Assembly: GCF_019192735.1 (NCBI RefSeq)
Contig: NZ_JAHTKP010000058.1
Location: 1 to 50,625 of the forward strand
Length of the DNA stretch: 50,625 nucleotides
Direction of reading: 5' to 3'
Source: Kitasatospora aureofaciens
GTDB taxonomy: Bacteria; Actinomycetota; Actinomycetes; Streptomycetales; Streptomycetaceae
The number at the start of each line of letters is the position of its first letter. Position 1 is the stretch's first letter. Below the pieces are notes generated by a model, which saw only the letters and a program-made list of their open reading frames with translations, was not told the DNA's origin and made no database searches. The position numbers and the translations under genes were made by a program. Shown piece by piece: positions 29,413 through 36,943 of this stretch.

Positions 29413-30411
29413 GTGCTCACGCTCAGATTCGGTGTCGCGGACGTCGCGAACACCCGGTTCGCCATCTCGCCCCTCGACCACCTGCTCACCGGCGCCGCCC
29501 GGCAGGAGGTGCACGACTGCCTCGGCCTGCGCCGCGACCGCTGGTGGCGCGACATCCGGCGCCACGTCCCGCACCGGGCCGCCCCGCTCCTCGACCTGGT
29601 CAACGCCTCCGCCGCCGGCCTCCCCAACTTCATGGGCGCCGACGTCGACGCCACCCGCCGCCGCCTCGCCGACGAACTCGACGCCGTCCTCGGTGTCCCG
29701 CAGCACACCTTCGAGCAGGACCTCGCCATGTTCGGCAGCGAGGCCGAACTGCCCACCGCCCTCGCCCGCCTGCTCGACGGCGGCACCCGCAGCCTGCGCC
29801 AGATCACCGACGGCGCCTGGGCGCTGTTCCAGTCCTGCCTCGCCCCCGACTGGCCCGACATCCGCCGCCTGCTCGAAGCCGACATCGCCCAGCGTTCGCG
29901 CACCGTCGCCCGCGCCGGCCTCGGCGCGATGCTCGGCGAACTCCACCCCCGGGCCGCCTGGCGCGACGAAGGCGTCCTCGAATGCACCATCGCCGACTGG
30001 AACGGCAGCTTCGACCTCGGCGGCCGCGGCCTCGAACTGCGCCCCAACTACTTCGTCCAGAACGGCATCGGCCTCCTCCTCGCCGAGAACCGCCCCACCC
30101 TCCTCGTCCACCCCGTCGGCACCCGCCCCGCCGAGCCCCCCGCCCGCCCAGCCACCGTCGACGGCCTCGCCGGCGTGATCGGCCCCGCCCGCGCCCGCGT
30201 CCTGCGCGTCATCGGCAGCGGCCCCTGTTCCACCACCGAACTCGCCCACCACATGGGCGTCACCCCACCCTCCGCCTCCGCCCACGCCGCCGCCCTCCGC
30301 AGCGCCGGCCTCATCACCACCCAACGCCAGGGCCGCCAGGTCCGCCACACCCTCACGGACGTCGGCCTCGACCTGCTCCACGACAACCCGGAGCTGCCGG
30401 TGCCCGTCTGA
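29413..30411 (+). CDS. ArsR-family helix-turn-helix regulator with large N-terminal domain
   Basis: A 332-aa protein. The last third (about 240-320) is an ArsR-type winged helix: I-G-P-A-R-A-R-V-L-R-V-I, C-S-T-T-E-L-A-H-H-M-G-V-T-P-P-S-A-S-A-H-type recognition helix and L-I-T-T-Q-R-Q-G-R-Q-V-R-H-T-L wing. The N-terminal 230 residues match the DUF5937-like region that precedes this HTH in streptomycete regulators (L-R-F-G-V-A-D-V-A-N-T-R-F-A-I-S-P-L). No metal-binding Cys cluster is seen, so it is not an arsenic sensor. GTG 29413 follows GGAGGAAC. It may regulate itself through the dyad at 29334-29350. Confidence 0.85.
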   Translation: MLTLRFGVADVANTRFAISPLDHLLTGAARQEVHDCLGLRRDRWWRDIRRHVPHRAAPLLDLVNASAAGLPNFMGADVDATRRRLADELDAVLGVPQHTFEQDLAMFGSEAELPTALARLLDGGTRSLRQITDGAWALFQSCLAPDWPDIRRLLEADIAQRSRTVARAGLGAMLGELHPRAAWRDEGVLECTIADWNGSFDLGGRGLELRPNYFVQNGIGLLLAENRPTLLVHPVGTRPAEPPARPATVDGLAGVIGPARARVLRVIGSGPCSTTELAHHMGVTPPSASAHAAALRSAGLITTQRQGRQVRHTLTDVGLDLLHDNPELPVPV

Positions 30412-30450
30412 CCATCTGCCGGAGCCGGTGGAGCCGCACGCGATGATGTG

Positions 30451-30478
30451 TTCGTGTCGAACAACTTCGTGTCGAACA
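30451..30478. repeat. Direct repeat TTCGTGTCGAACA x2 upstream of nuclease-like gene
   Basis: The perfect 13-mer TTCGTGTCGAACA is present at 30451-30463 and 30466-30478, 15 bases apart, ending about 11 bases before the chosen ATG. Each copy contains the near-dyad TTCG-TG-TCGAA. The position suits a repressor site overlapping the start region; if translation began at 30448 it would instead encode a repeated F-V-S-N. Confidence 0.5.
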
Positions 30479-30489
30479 GCGAGGAGCTC

Positions 30490-31674
30490 ATGAGCGTGAA
30501 CCCGGATTGGCTGGTCATCGAGGCGGAGTTGGCGCGGCTGCGGACGGCCGGGCTCTGGATGCCGGGCCCCGCCGGCGTGTTGGACGTGGTGCAGGCGGCC
30601 GGGAAGGAGCGGGCCCACCAACTGCTGATCGGCTGGCTGCTCGACCCACGCCGCCCCCACGACCTCGGGACCGCCGTCCTCGCCGGGCTGCTCGCCGCCG
30701 TTGGCCGGGCGGACCTCGCGGCGGGCGGCGGGCCGGCCCGGGCCCGGGTGGAGCTGGAGGTCGTCAAGGCGCAGTCGCGCGCGGACATCGTCGTCACCGC
30801 ACCGGAGTTCACGCTCGTCATCGAGCTGAAGGTGCATGCCGACGAGGGCCACGAGCAGACGACGCGCCTCGCCGACGACCACGCCGCCGGTCGCAGGGCG
30901 GTCGTCCTGCTGTTCCTGACCCTCGGTGGCGACGCCCCGGCCGACGGCCGCTTCGCCCCGATGTCCCTGCGTACCTTCGCGGACCTGCTGCGCACCGCTG
31001 TCGAGCACGCCCCCGCCCCGCGTATCGCGCAGACCCGTCGCGGCCGGGAGACGGCCGTGGACTACCTGGAAACCCTCGAAAGGATGACCGGCATGGCCCC
31101 GGACGACCAGGCGGCAGCCCGCATCTGGCTCAGCTACGGCGAACACCTGCCCGCCGCCAGGGAAGCGGCGCGCGCGGTGCTCCGCCGGCTGCCTGCGGCG
31201 GTGGCGGCAGCGTTGGGCGGGCTGGAGGTGGGAGAGCCGGTGAAGGTCGTCGGGCCGTTCGACTACGTGGCGGACGGGCACCCGAACCGCAACGGTGCCT
31301 TCCGGACGTACGACGAGGTCGGCGTGCTGCTGGCCAAGCCCTCGTGGTTCGCGGCGGACGGTTCCCTGGCGGCGGGCATCGGGTTTGGGGCCCGGGCCGA
31401 GCCGGACCCGTTCGAGGAGGGCGGGGAGCTGCGCCCGTTCCTGGGGATCCGCGCGAGGGACCCAGAGGTCAACGCCCGCCTCAAGGAGGTCTGCGCACCG
31501 CAGGACCACGTCCACTGGGACCGGTGGCCGCGCTGGGAGTACCTCGACCTGGCCCTCCCGGAGGACGGCGAGGAACTGGTCACCGCCTACGCGGCCCGGG
31601 CGGCCGAGCGCATCGCCGCGCTGTGGGAGCGCAACCATGCCCTGATCGACCAGGCCATGGCGGGCCCGCGATGA
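30490..31674 (+). CDS. PD-(D/E)XK nuclease-like protein
   Basis: A 394-aa protein. Its first third carries a PD-(D/E)XK nuclease core: the helix E-R-A-H-Q-L-L-I-G-W-L-L-D-P near 40-53, Asp99 in S-R-A-D-I-V-V, and the catalytic E-x-K at Glu112-Lys114 in F-T-L-V-I-E-L-K-V, followed by E-Q-T-T-R-L-A-D. The remaining two thirds include a region A-F-R-T-Y-D-E-V-G-V-L-L-A-K-P-S-W-F that could sense or bind a ligand. DNA cleavage is predicted, not shown. ATG 30490 follows GAGGAG closely; a start at 30448 is possible. Its stop overlaps the start of the CdiI-like gene, so the two are translated together and may form an effector/immunity or defence pair. Confidence 0.7.
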   Translation: MSVNPDWLVIEAELARLRTAGLWMPGPAGVLDVVQAAGKERAHQLLIGWLLDPRRPHDLGTAVLAGLLAAVGRADLAAGGGPARARVELEVVKAQSRADIVVTAPEFTLVIELKVHADEGHEQTTRLADDHAAGRRAVVLLFLTLGGDAPADGRFAPMSLRTFADLLRTAVEHAPAPRIAQTRRGRETAVDYLETLERMTGMAPDDQAAARIWLSYGEHLPAAREAARAVLRRLPAAVAAALGGLEVGEPVKVVGPFDYVADGHPNRNGAFRTYDEVGVLLAKPSWFAADGSLAAGIGFGARAEPDPFEEGGELRPFLGIRARDPEVNARLKEVCAPQDHVHWDRWPRWEYLDLALPEDGEELVTAYAARAAERIAALWERNHALIDQAMAGPR

Positions 31675-32111
31675 ATCGACGTGCGGACCGTGGCCGTTCG
31701 CTCGAAGAGCTGGAGCGCGACAGTTGGCCAACCCCGGCGGCGGACGCGAGCCGTCTCGTCGTGACGGCGCACGCGCTGCGCCGCAAGCCGATCGGCGAGC
31801 TGACCGTCGAGGACCTCCGCCTGCTGATCCGGCAGAACGTGGGACTGCCTCAACTCCTGCCACTGGCAGTGGAGGTACTGCGGCACAACCCGCTCGCGGA
31901 GGGCGACCTGTACGAGGGCGACCTGCTCGCTGCCGTCCTCACCAGGAACCCGGCCGTCTGGCACGAGCGGCCGGACCTCGGACGCGAACTCGCCGCGATC
32001 GTCACGGGATTGGACGAGCTGCCGCCCGGGCCGGCGCAGGAAGTCGGACGTGCCGACTTCCTGCTCCGGCCGGCCAGGCCCGGGGCTGCCGACCGGCTCA
32101 GCGCGCCATGA
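31671..32111 (+). CDS. CdiI-family (contact-dependent growth inhibition) immunity protein
   Basis: A 146-aa protein with the CdiI_2-type pattern: S-L-E-E-L-E-R-D-S-W, S-R-L-V-V-T-A-H-A-L-R-R-K-P-I, L-T-V-E-D-L-R-L-L-I-R-Q-N-V-G-L, L-L-P-L-A-V-E-V-L and N-P-L-A-E-G-D-L-Y-E-G-D-L-L-A-A-V-L. Relatives neutralise toxic C-terminal domains of CDI or polymorphic toxins, and are also widespread as orphans. Here no large toxin is adjacent; the partner is the coupled PD-(D/E)XK protein (ATGA overlap at 31671-31674). Neutralising that nuclease-like protein is an inference. Confidence 0.75.
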   Translation: MNRRADRGRSLEELERDSWPTPAADASRLVVTAHALRRKPIGELTVEDLRLLIRQNVGLPQLLPLAVEVLRHNPLAEGDLYEGDLLAAVLTRNPAVWHERPDLGRELAAIVTGLDELPPGPAQEVGRADFLLRPARPGAADRLSAP

Positions 32112-32240
32112 AGCCGGCCATCTCCCGGACCCGCTCGCGCAGTTGCTCCGCGGAGGAGTCCGGGACCGCGCCGACCTGGACGTCCCGGAGGCCGTCGGCC
32201 GGGGCTGGCCGTTCGTCGTGTACGGCGTGCCTGCCGTTGG
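32098..32240 (-). pseudogene. C-terminal remnant of an unknown minus-strand gene
   Basis: On the minus strand, about 45 codons with consistently G/C third positions end at TGA (32100-32098) as S-A-E-Q-L-R-E-R-V-R-E-M-A-G-F-M-A-R. No start codon with a ribosome site exists upstream before the promoter of the next operon, so only the tail of a gene remains. It overlaps the end of the immunity gene by a few codons. Family not recognised. Confidence 0.35.
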
Positions 32241-32277
32241 GCTGGGGCGGTCGTGGCGGACAGTGCGAATATATCGG

Positions 32278-32307
32278 TTGACTAGTGTTCTACTTTAGTA
32301 GCACACT
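32278..32307 (+). promoter_or_regulatory. Promoter/operator of the YtrA-type ABC operon
   Basis: TTGACT at 32278-32283 is a good -35. It is followed at once by the dyad AGTGT-T-CTACT-TT-AGTAG-C-ACACT (32284-32307), five plus five matching bases per arm, covering the -10 region. YtrA-family GntR repressors bind such palindromes in their own promoters; this is the obvious autoregulatory site for the operon starting at 32388. Confidence 0.65.
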
Positions 32308-32387
32308 TCAGGGGAACGCTTCGGAGGGTCGCTTCGGAGACTTCGGGGAGCGCCTCGTGCGTTCCACGGACCACAGGGGGTCGCCCA

Positions 32388-32813
32388 GTGATCGAATTCC
32401 ACGTGGACCGGACGGGCAGCGTCCCGGCCTACGCGCAGATCGTGCAGCAGGTACGAGAGGCGCTGCGGCTGGGACTGCTCCAGACCGGCGATCGCCTCCC
32501 GGCCGTGCGCGACGTCGTCGTCTCCTGCCGGATCAACGCGAACACCGTGCTCAAGGCCTACCGCGAGCTGGAGCACTTCGGGCTCGTCGAGGCGCGCCAG
32601 GGCTCGGGGACGTTCGTCTCCGGCTCGCTCGGCGCCGTCGAACCGCACGACATGGCGCGGCTGCGCACCGGCCTCTTGCGCTGGGTCGCGGAGGCGCGCC
32701 AGGCCGGGCTGGAGGACGAGGACGTGCAGGCTCTGGTCACGTCCGTCCTTGCGGAGGAGCCGGCGGCGGCCGAGCGCGCCGCCACTGGGCAGCACAGGGA
32801 GGTCGGCGCATGA
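32388..32813 (+). CDS. GntR-family regulator, YtrA subfamily
   Basis: A 141-aa short GntR protein: winged helix at about 10-75 (P-A-Y-A-Q-I-V-Q-Q-V-R-E-A-L, G-D-R-L-P-A-V-R-D-V-V, N-A-N-T-V-L-K-A-Y-R-E-L-E, R-Q-G-S-G-T-F-V) plus a short helical dimerisation tail, the YtrA layout without an effector domain. It normally represses a cotranscribed ABC transporter and is relieved by envelope-active antibiotics. GTG 32388 follows AGGGGG. Its stop overlaps the ATPase start (ATGA). Confidence 0.9.
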   Translation: MIEFHVDRTGSVPAYAQIVQQVREALRLGLLQTGDRLPAVRDVVVSCRINANTVLKAYRELEHFGLVEARQGSGTFVSGSLGAVEPHDMARLRTGLLRWVAEARQAGLEDEDVQALVTSVLAEEPAAAERAATGQHREVGA

Positions 32814-33700
32814 CCCTCGCCGAGGACCTCGGCGCCCGCGCCGGGATCGCGCTGGAGGCCCGCGGCCTCAGCAAGCACTACCGCGGCCTCAAGGCCCTGG
32901 ACGACTGCACGTTCACCCTCCCGGCGGGCGGCGTCGTCGCCCTCGTCGGGGCGAACGGTGCCGGCAAGTCGACGCTGATGAGCATCATCAGCGGCATGCT
33001 CAAACCGACGTCCGGCGAGTTCCGCGTCGGCGGCGACGGCCCGGCCGGCAGCCGCGTCGTCCTCCTCTCGCAGGACAAGCCGCTGTACCGCAACTTCAGC
33101 GTCACCGACATGCTCAACTTCGGGCGTCACACCAACCACGTGTGGGACCAGCACCGCGCCCTGTCCTGGCTGGAGCGCTTCCACATTCCGGTCGACCGCC
33201 GCTGCGACAAGCTCTCCGGCGGCCAGCAGGCGCAGGTCGCGCTCGCCGTCGCCCTCGGCGCCTGCCCGTCGCTGCTCCTGCTCGACGAACCGCTCGCCAA
33301 CCTCGACCCGGTCGCCCGCAACGCGGTCACCGGCGAACTCCTCGGCGAGGTCGCCGAGACCGGGATGACGGTCGTCCTGTCCACCCACGTTGTCGCCGAA
33401 CTCGCGGGCGTGGGCGACTACTTGCTCCTCCTCTCGCACGGGCGCAACATCGTCGACAGCGACGTCGAGGAACTCCTGGCGCGGCATGCCCGCGTCACCG
33501 GGCCGCGCGCCGACCGGCCGCCGCTCGACGGCACCGTCGTCCACGAGCACCACACGGACCGCCAGTCCACCTTCGTCGTCAGGACGCTGCTGGGGCCCGC
33601 GACGCACATCGACGTTCCCGGCTGGACCAGCCACTCCGTCTCCCTGGAGGACATCGTGCTCGCCTACCTGAAGACCTCGATCGGGGAGGTCGGCCTGTGA
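32810..33700 (+). CDS. ABC transporter ATP-binding protein
   Basis: A 296-aa ATPase. Walker A G-A-N-G-A-G-K-S-T, Q-loop L-L-S-Q-D-K-P-L-Y, signature L-S-G-G-Q-Q-A-Q, Walker B L-L-L-L-D-E-P-L-A-N-L-D and H-loop S-T-H-V-V are intact. A C-terminal extension of about 70 residues after the ATPase core resembles regulatory tails of drug- or bacitracin-type exporters. It sits between the YtrA-type repressor and a membrane protein, with four-base overlaps on both sides, so it energises export by the 33795-34859 product. Substrate unknown; antibiotic-stress response is typical of the family. Confidence 0.92.
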   Translation: MTLAEDLGARAGIALEARGLSKHYRGLKALDDCTFTLPAGGVVALVGANGAGKSTLMSIISGMLKPTSGEFRVGGDGPAGSRVVLLSQDKPLYRNFSVTDMLNFGRHTNHVWDQHRALSWLERFHIPVDRRCDKLSGGQQAQVALAVALGACPSLLLLDEPLANLDPVARNAVTGELLGEVAETGMTVVLSTHVVAELAGVGDYLLLLSHGRNIVDSDVEELLARHARVTGPRADRPPLDGTVVHEHHTDRQSTFVVRTLLGPATHIDVPGWTSHSVSLEDIVLAYLKTSIGEVGL

Positions 33701-33798
33701 ACGAGCGGAGCGGGTTCACCATCAAGGGGCGCGCGCTGCACGAAGCGCCTGCCGAGCGAACCGTACGAAGCGACGCGCGAAGCGGGGTGGGCGCATGA
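33697..33798 (+). CDS. Possible 33-aa coupling ORF between ATPase and permease
   Basis: A GTG at 33697 overlaps the ATPase stop (GTGA) and the frame ends at a TGA that overlaps the permease start (ATGA at 33795), giving a 33-residue peptide beginning M-N-E-R-S-G-F-T-I-K-G-R. No ribosome site is needed if ribosomes re-initiate. It could be a small subunit, a leader keeping ribosomes coupled across the 94-base gap, or chance. The DNA contains repeated CGAAGCG words. Protein evidence is lacking. Confidence 0.3.
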   Translation: MNERSGFTIKGRALHEAPAERTVRSDARSGVGA

Positions 33799-34859
33799 GC
33801 AGCGAGACGATCTCCGCCCCGGCCGCCCGGCCTGCGCCCGTCGTGCGGCGCGACTTCTGGCGCGGGATGCTCTGGCTGACCTGGCGTCAGCACCGCTGGC
33901 AGATCCTCATCGCCACCGTCGTCTCGGCGGCGATGCTGATCTGGATGGTCGTCAACGCCTCGGAGATCCAGAGTGCGCTCGACCTGTGCACCGGACCGGA
34001 CTGCTCGAAGGCGATCACCGACGAGCGGGCGTCGCGGCTGAGCCATGCCGCGGTGTACGCGGGCTACCAGCTGAACACGGTGGTCTTCCTGCCGGTGCTG
34101 CTCGGCCTGTTCCTGGGCGTGCCGGTGCTCGCCAGGGAGTACGAGCAGCGGACGTTGATGCTCGCCTGGTCCCAGGACATCAGCCCGCTGCGCTGGCTGC
34201 TCGGCAAGCTCACCATCCTCGGCGTCATCGTCGCGGCCCTCGCCACGGCGCTGGCCGGTGAGGCCGAACACGTCGCCGGGCTCGCCCATCTCGCCGACCG
34301 CACCAGCCTGTTCGACGGGGCGCTCTTCCAGGCGGGCGGCTGGCTGCCGCTCACGCTGGCACTGGCATGGATGATGTTCGGCGTGGCGGCGGGTGCGGTG
34401 CTGCGGCGTACGCTGCCCGCGCTGGCGGTCGTCCTCGGCGCGTTCATCGGGCGGACGGTGCTGATGGTGCAGCTGCGGCCGCACTTCATGACGCCACTGA
34501 CGTCGACCCGCTCGCTGGAGGCCGGCCGGCATGTGGTGACGGCGGGCGACCCACTGCAGCCCGTCCCGAACGACCTGCTGCTGGACGGCGGCAACGGCCC
34601 TTTCCTCGATACGGCCGGGCACACCCACGCCTACAAGGAGGTGATGAGCCAGTGGTGCGGCAGCATTCCCGACGGCAAGGACAACGCGTTCGTGGCCTGC
34701 CTCAAGCAGCATGACCTGGTCGGCATCCAGCAGAGCTACCAGCCTGCGAGCCGCCTCGGCACCTTCCACCTGATCGAGAACGGCTTCAACCTCACCATGC
34801 TCGTCGCCTCGCTGGTGGTGACGTGGTGGATCGTCCGCAAGGGCCGTACGACGATGTGA
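33795..34859 (+). CDS. ABC transporter permease (six-helix export type)
   Basis: A 354-aa membrane protein with about six hydrophobic helices: I-L-I-A-T-V-V-S-A-A-M-L-I-W near 38-52, V-V-F-L-P-V-L-L-G-L-F-L-G-V-P-V-L near 97-113, V-I-V-A-A-L-A-T-A-L, L-T-L-A-L-A-W-M-M-F-G-V-A-A-G-A-V, L-A-V-V-L-G-A-F-I-G-R and a last helix near 330-347. R-D-F-W-R-G-M-L-W-L-T-W-R-Q-H-R at the start and L-A-R-E-Y-E-Q-R-T near 112-120 are typical of streptomycete permeases paired with YtrA-type regulators. Three Cys residues lie in extracytoplasmic loops (two near 68-73, others near 288-301). ATG 33795 is fixed by overlap with the upstream short frame. Confidence 0.88.
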   Translation: MSSETISAPAARPAPVVRRDFWRGMLWLTWRQHRWQILIATVVSAAMLIWMVVNASEIQSALDLCTGPDCSKAITDERASRLSHAAVYAGYQLNTVVFLPVLLGLFLGVPVLAREYEQRTLMLAWSQDISPLRWLLGKLTILGVIVAALATALAGEAEHVAGLAHLADRTSLFDGALFQAGGWLPLTLALAWMMFGVAAGAVLRRTLPALAVVLGAFIGRTVLMVQLRPHFMTPLTSTRSLEAGRHVVTAGDPLQPVPNDLLLDGGNGPFLDTAGHTHAYKEVMSQWCGSIPDGKDNAFVACLKQHDLVGIQQSYQPASRLGTFHLIENGFNLTMLVASLVVTWWIVRKGRTTM

Positions 34860-34876
34860 GAAGCGCTTGACGGGGA

Positions 34877-34900
34877 GCCCCGGACGCCGAAGCCCGGGGC
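34877..34900. terminator. Terminator-like hairpin after the ABC operon
   Basis: GCCCCGG (34877-34883) pairs with CCGGGGC (34894-34900). It is followed by a direct repeat GTCGTACGTGG (34916-34926 and 34932-34942). It lies between convergent genes. Confidence 0.5.
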
Positions 34901-34944
34901 CCTCGCGCAGACCTGGTCGTACGTGGACCCAGTCGTACGTGGCT

Positions 34945-36489
34945 TTAGTAGTAATGGCGCAGCTGCGGCCAGAGGACGGACCAGGGGGCGGTGGTGCCGG
35001 TGCAGAGGAGGATCGGGGCGTGCTGCTCCTGGTTGGGGAGGGCGTGGCCGTTGTCGACCTGGGCGACTTGGTGGCAGGCGGTGAAGTATCGCTCCACGGC
35101 CGGGTACTTGGCCGGGTGGAGGAGCACCACCGGACCGTCGGCGGTGTCCGGGGGTGGACCCCAGTCGGCGAAGGACATGTGGCCGGAGTAGGGGACGGGC
35201 AGGCCGTAGTGGGCGCCGTACCGGGCGAGGGCGCCGGCCTCGCCGTAGTTGGAGGCGAACACCACTGCCCGGGACCGGAGTTCGGGCGGGACGGCGGCCC
35301 AGCCCGTGCCCGCGGCGGCAGCCAGTTCGGGCCACCCGACCTGCTCGCCCTGCTCGGGGTAGATCCAGGTCACCGCCGGCAGCAGGCGGGCCGGCAGCAC
35401 CGGCAGGGTGATGACCACGTTCGCCAGCGCGCCCACCGCCAGCCAGGCCGCGAACCTGGCCCACCGGCGGGACGAGTCCGGTGCGGGGGCCTGGAGGCGC
35501 TGAACCGTCGGTTCGCAACCGGCGGCCGTCAGCACCAGCAGGAGCGGGAGCGCGTAGTACGGCTTGCCGCCGCTGGCCAGCACCACGAGGCAGATCACGG
35601 GGTAGGCGACCGCGAAGGCTCTGGCCCAGCGCAGTTCGGGGGCGCGGCGCAGTCGGCGGAATCCGGTGACCCAGATCGGAATGAGCACGGGGGAGAGGTA
35701 GAGCAGCTGCATCGGCACGAAGGTGAGGCGGTTGGCGATGCCGTCCTTGTCGCTGATGCCGGCGGCCACGGTCAGCTGCGGCCAGCCGTGGGCGGCCTCC
35801 CACCACAGGTTGGGCAGCACGACGGCCACTGCGACGAGCGCCCCCGCCACCGGCCACCACCCGCGCAGCACCCGGCGCGGGCCGGCCACCCAGATGGCAG
35901 GCACCAGGACGACGACGAGCAGCAGCACCAGGTCCTTGTTGAGCAGCGCGACCCCGGTCGCCGCACCCACGGCGAGCCACCACCGTCCGTCCCCGGTGCG
36001 CAGCAGCCGCAGCGTCAGCAGGCTGACGACCAGCCAGGCGAGCAGGTCGAAGGTGACGGTGGAGAGCATATGTCCGACCGCCAGCACCATCGCCGAGCAG
36101 GCCGCACAGGCGGCAGCAAGGGCCTGGCCGCCCCGAGCGGCGCCGAACTCCCGGGCGAGCAGCGCGACCAGGACGACGGTGACGGCGCAGAGCAGGGCCG
36201 ACACCAGGCGCAGACCGGTCGGACTGTCGCCGAAAAGGGCCACCGAACCGCGGCCGAGCAGCGGGGTGAGCGGCGGCTGGTCGATGTACCCCCAGGCCGG
36301 ATGGCGGCCGGCGACGAGGAAGTACAGCTCGTCGCGGTGGAACCCGTACCGGCCGGAGAGCAGGACCTCGAACCCGGCGACCGCGGCCGCCACGGCGAGG
36401 ACCGGCCCGGCGGCGAAGCCGGGCAGTCCCGGCGCGTGCGCGTTGTCGGGCTCGGCCTCGCGGCCTGGCCCATCCCCCCGAATGTCCAC
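34945..36489 (-). CDS. GT39-family (ArnT/PMT-like) membrane glycosyltransferase
   Basis: A 514-aa polytopic protein with about ten to twelve helices. The first extracytoplasmic loop carries G-F-H-R-D-E-L-Y-F-L, the conserved acidic (D/E) catalytic motif of PMT_2/ArnT-like enzymes, and G-Y-I-D-Q-P-P-L-T-P-L follows, another family hallmark. Such enzymes transfer sugars from polyprenyl-phosphate donors to lipid or protein acceptors outside the membrane. The C-terminal 150 residues form an extracytoplasmic domain (Y-P-E-Q-G-E-Q-V-G-W-P-E-L, A-S-N-Y-G-E-A-G-A-L). GTG 36489 starts just before the first helix; the ribosome site is weak and the frame stays open to 36897 but with low coding character. 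Acceptor unknown. Confidence 0.87.
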   Translation of the reverse strand: MDIRGDGPGREAEPDNAHAPGLPGFAAGPVLAVAAAVAGFEVLLSGRYGFHRDELYFLVAGRHPAWGYIDQPPLTPLLGRGSVALFGDSPTGLRLVSALLCAVTVVLVALLAREFGAARGGQALAAACAACSAMVLAVGHMLSTVTFDLLAWLVVSLLTLRLLRTGDGRWWLAVGAATGVALLNKDLVLLLVVVLVPAIWVAGPRRVLRGWWPVAGALVAVAVVLPNLWWEAAHGWPQLTVAAGISDKDGIANRLTFVPMQLLYLSPVLIPIWVTGFRRLRRAPELRWARAFAVAYPVICLVVLASGGKPYYALPLLLVLTAAGCEPTVQRLQAPAPDSSRRWARFAAWLAVGALANVVITLPVLPARLLPAVTWIYPEQGEQVGWPELAAAAGTGWAAVPPELRSRAVVFASNYGEAGALARYGAHYGLPVPYSGHMSFADWGPPPDTADGPVVLLHPAKYPAVERYFTACHQVAQVDNGHALPNQEQHAPILLCTGTTAPWSVLWPQLRHYY

Positions 36490-36715
36490 GGCGCGAGTGT
36501 GACAGGAGCGGACGCGGCGCGGGAAGGGGCGCGGGGAAAGTCGGGCGGGCCGACTTCCTGTGTGGCGGGATGGAGTTGTCGCCGAGTCTTCGAGGGGGGG
36601 AGGTGGTCGGTCGACGGGTCCGGGCCGTGCGGTTGCCCGCGCGGCCCGGACCCGGCGGTGGGGCTTCGCGATCCGGGGCTGCGCGGTCAGTTCGCGGGCA
36701 GCTCGAACCCGAGGG
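36490..36715. other. Intergenic region with two hairpins
   Basis: No gene is supported. AAGTCGG/CCGACTT (36538-36556) is a small hairpin near the GT39 start. GGGTCCGGGCCG (36616-36627) and CGGCCCGGACCC (36642-36653) form a perfect 12-bp stem with a 14-base loop, a strong terminator-like structure with no complete gene immediately in front, probably left from a lost gene. Confidence 0.5.
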
Positions 36716-36841
36716 CCTCTGCACGTCGAGTACGCCCTCACCTCGCTCGGCGAGAGCGCCGCCATCCCGCTCAACAGCCTGCGCAGCTGGGTCGAGGAGA
36801 ACATCGACCACGCCTTCACGCGCGAGCCGGCCACGCGCTGA
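36716..36841 (+). pseudogene. HxlR-family regulator, C-terminal remnant
   Basis: About 40 codons ending at TGA 36841 read P-L-H-V-E-Y-A-L-T-S-L-G-E-S-A and then L-R-S-W-V-E-E-N-I. V-E-Y-x-L-T-x-L-G followed by a W-x-E-x-N helix is the conserved end of the HxlR winged helix. The N-terminal DNA-binding helices are absent; sequence upstream has no matching frame. It is a decayed gene end. Confidence 0.6.
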
Positions 36842-36943
36842 CGAGGCGCGCTGAGCCCAACACGCCGACGCCGGGACGGCCTTGGCACCATGGTCAAGGC
36901 AGTCCCGGCGAAGGGCGGAGCAGCGTCCGGATCAGCGGACGGA

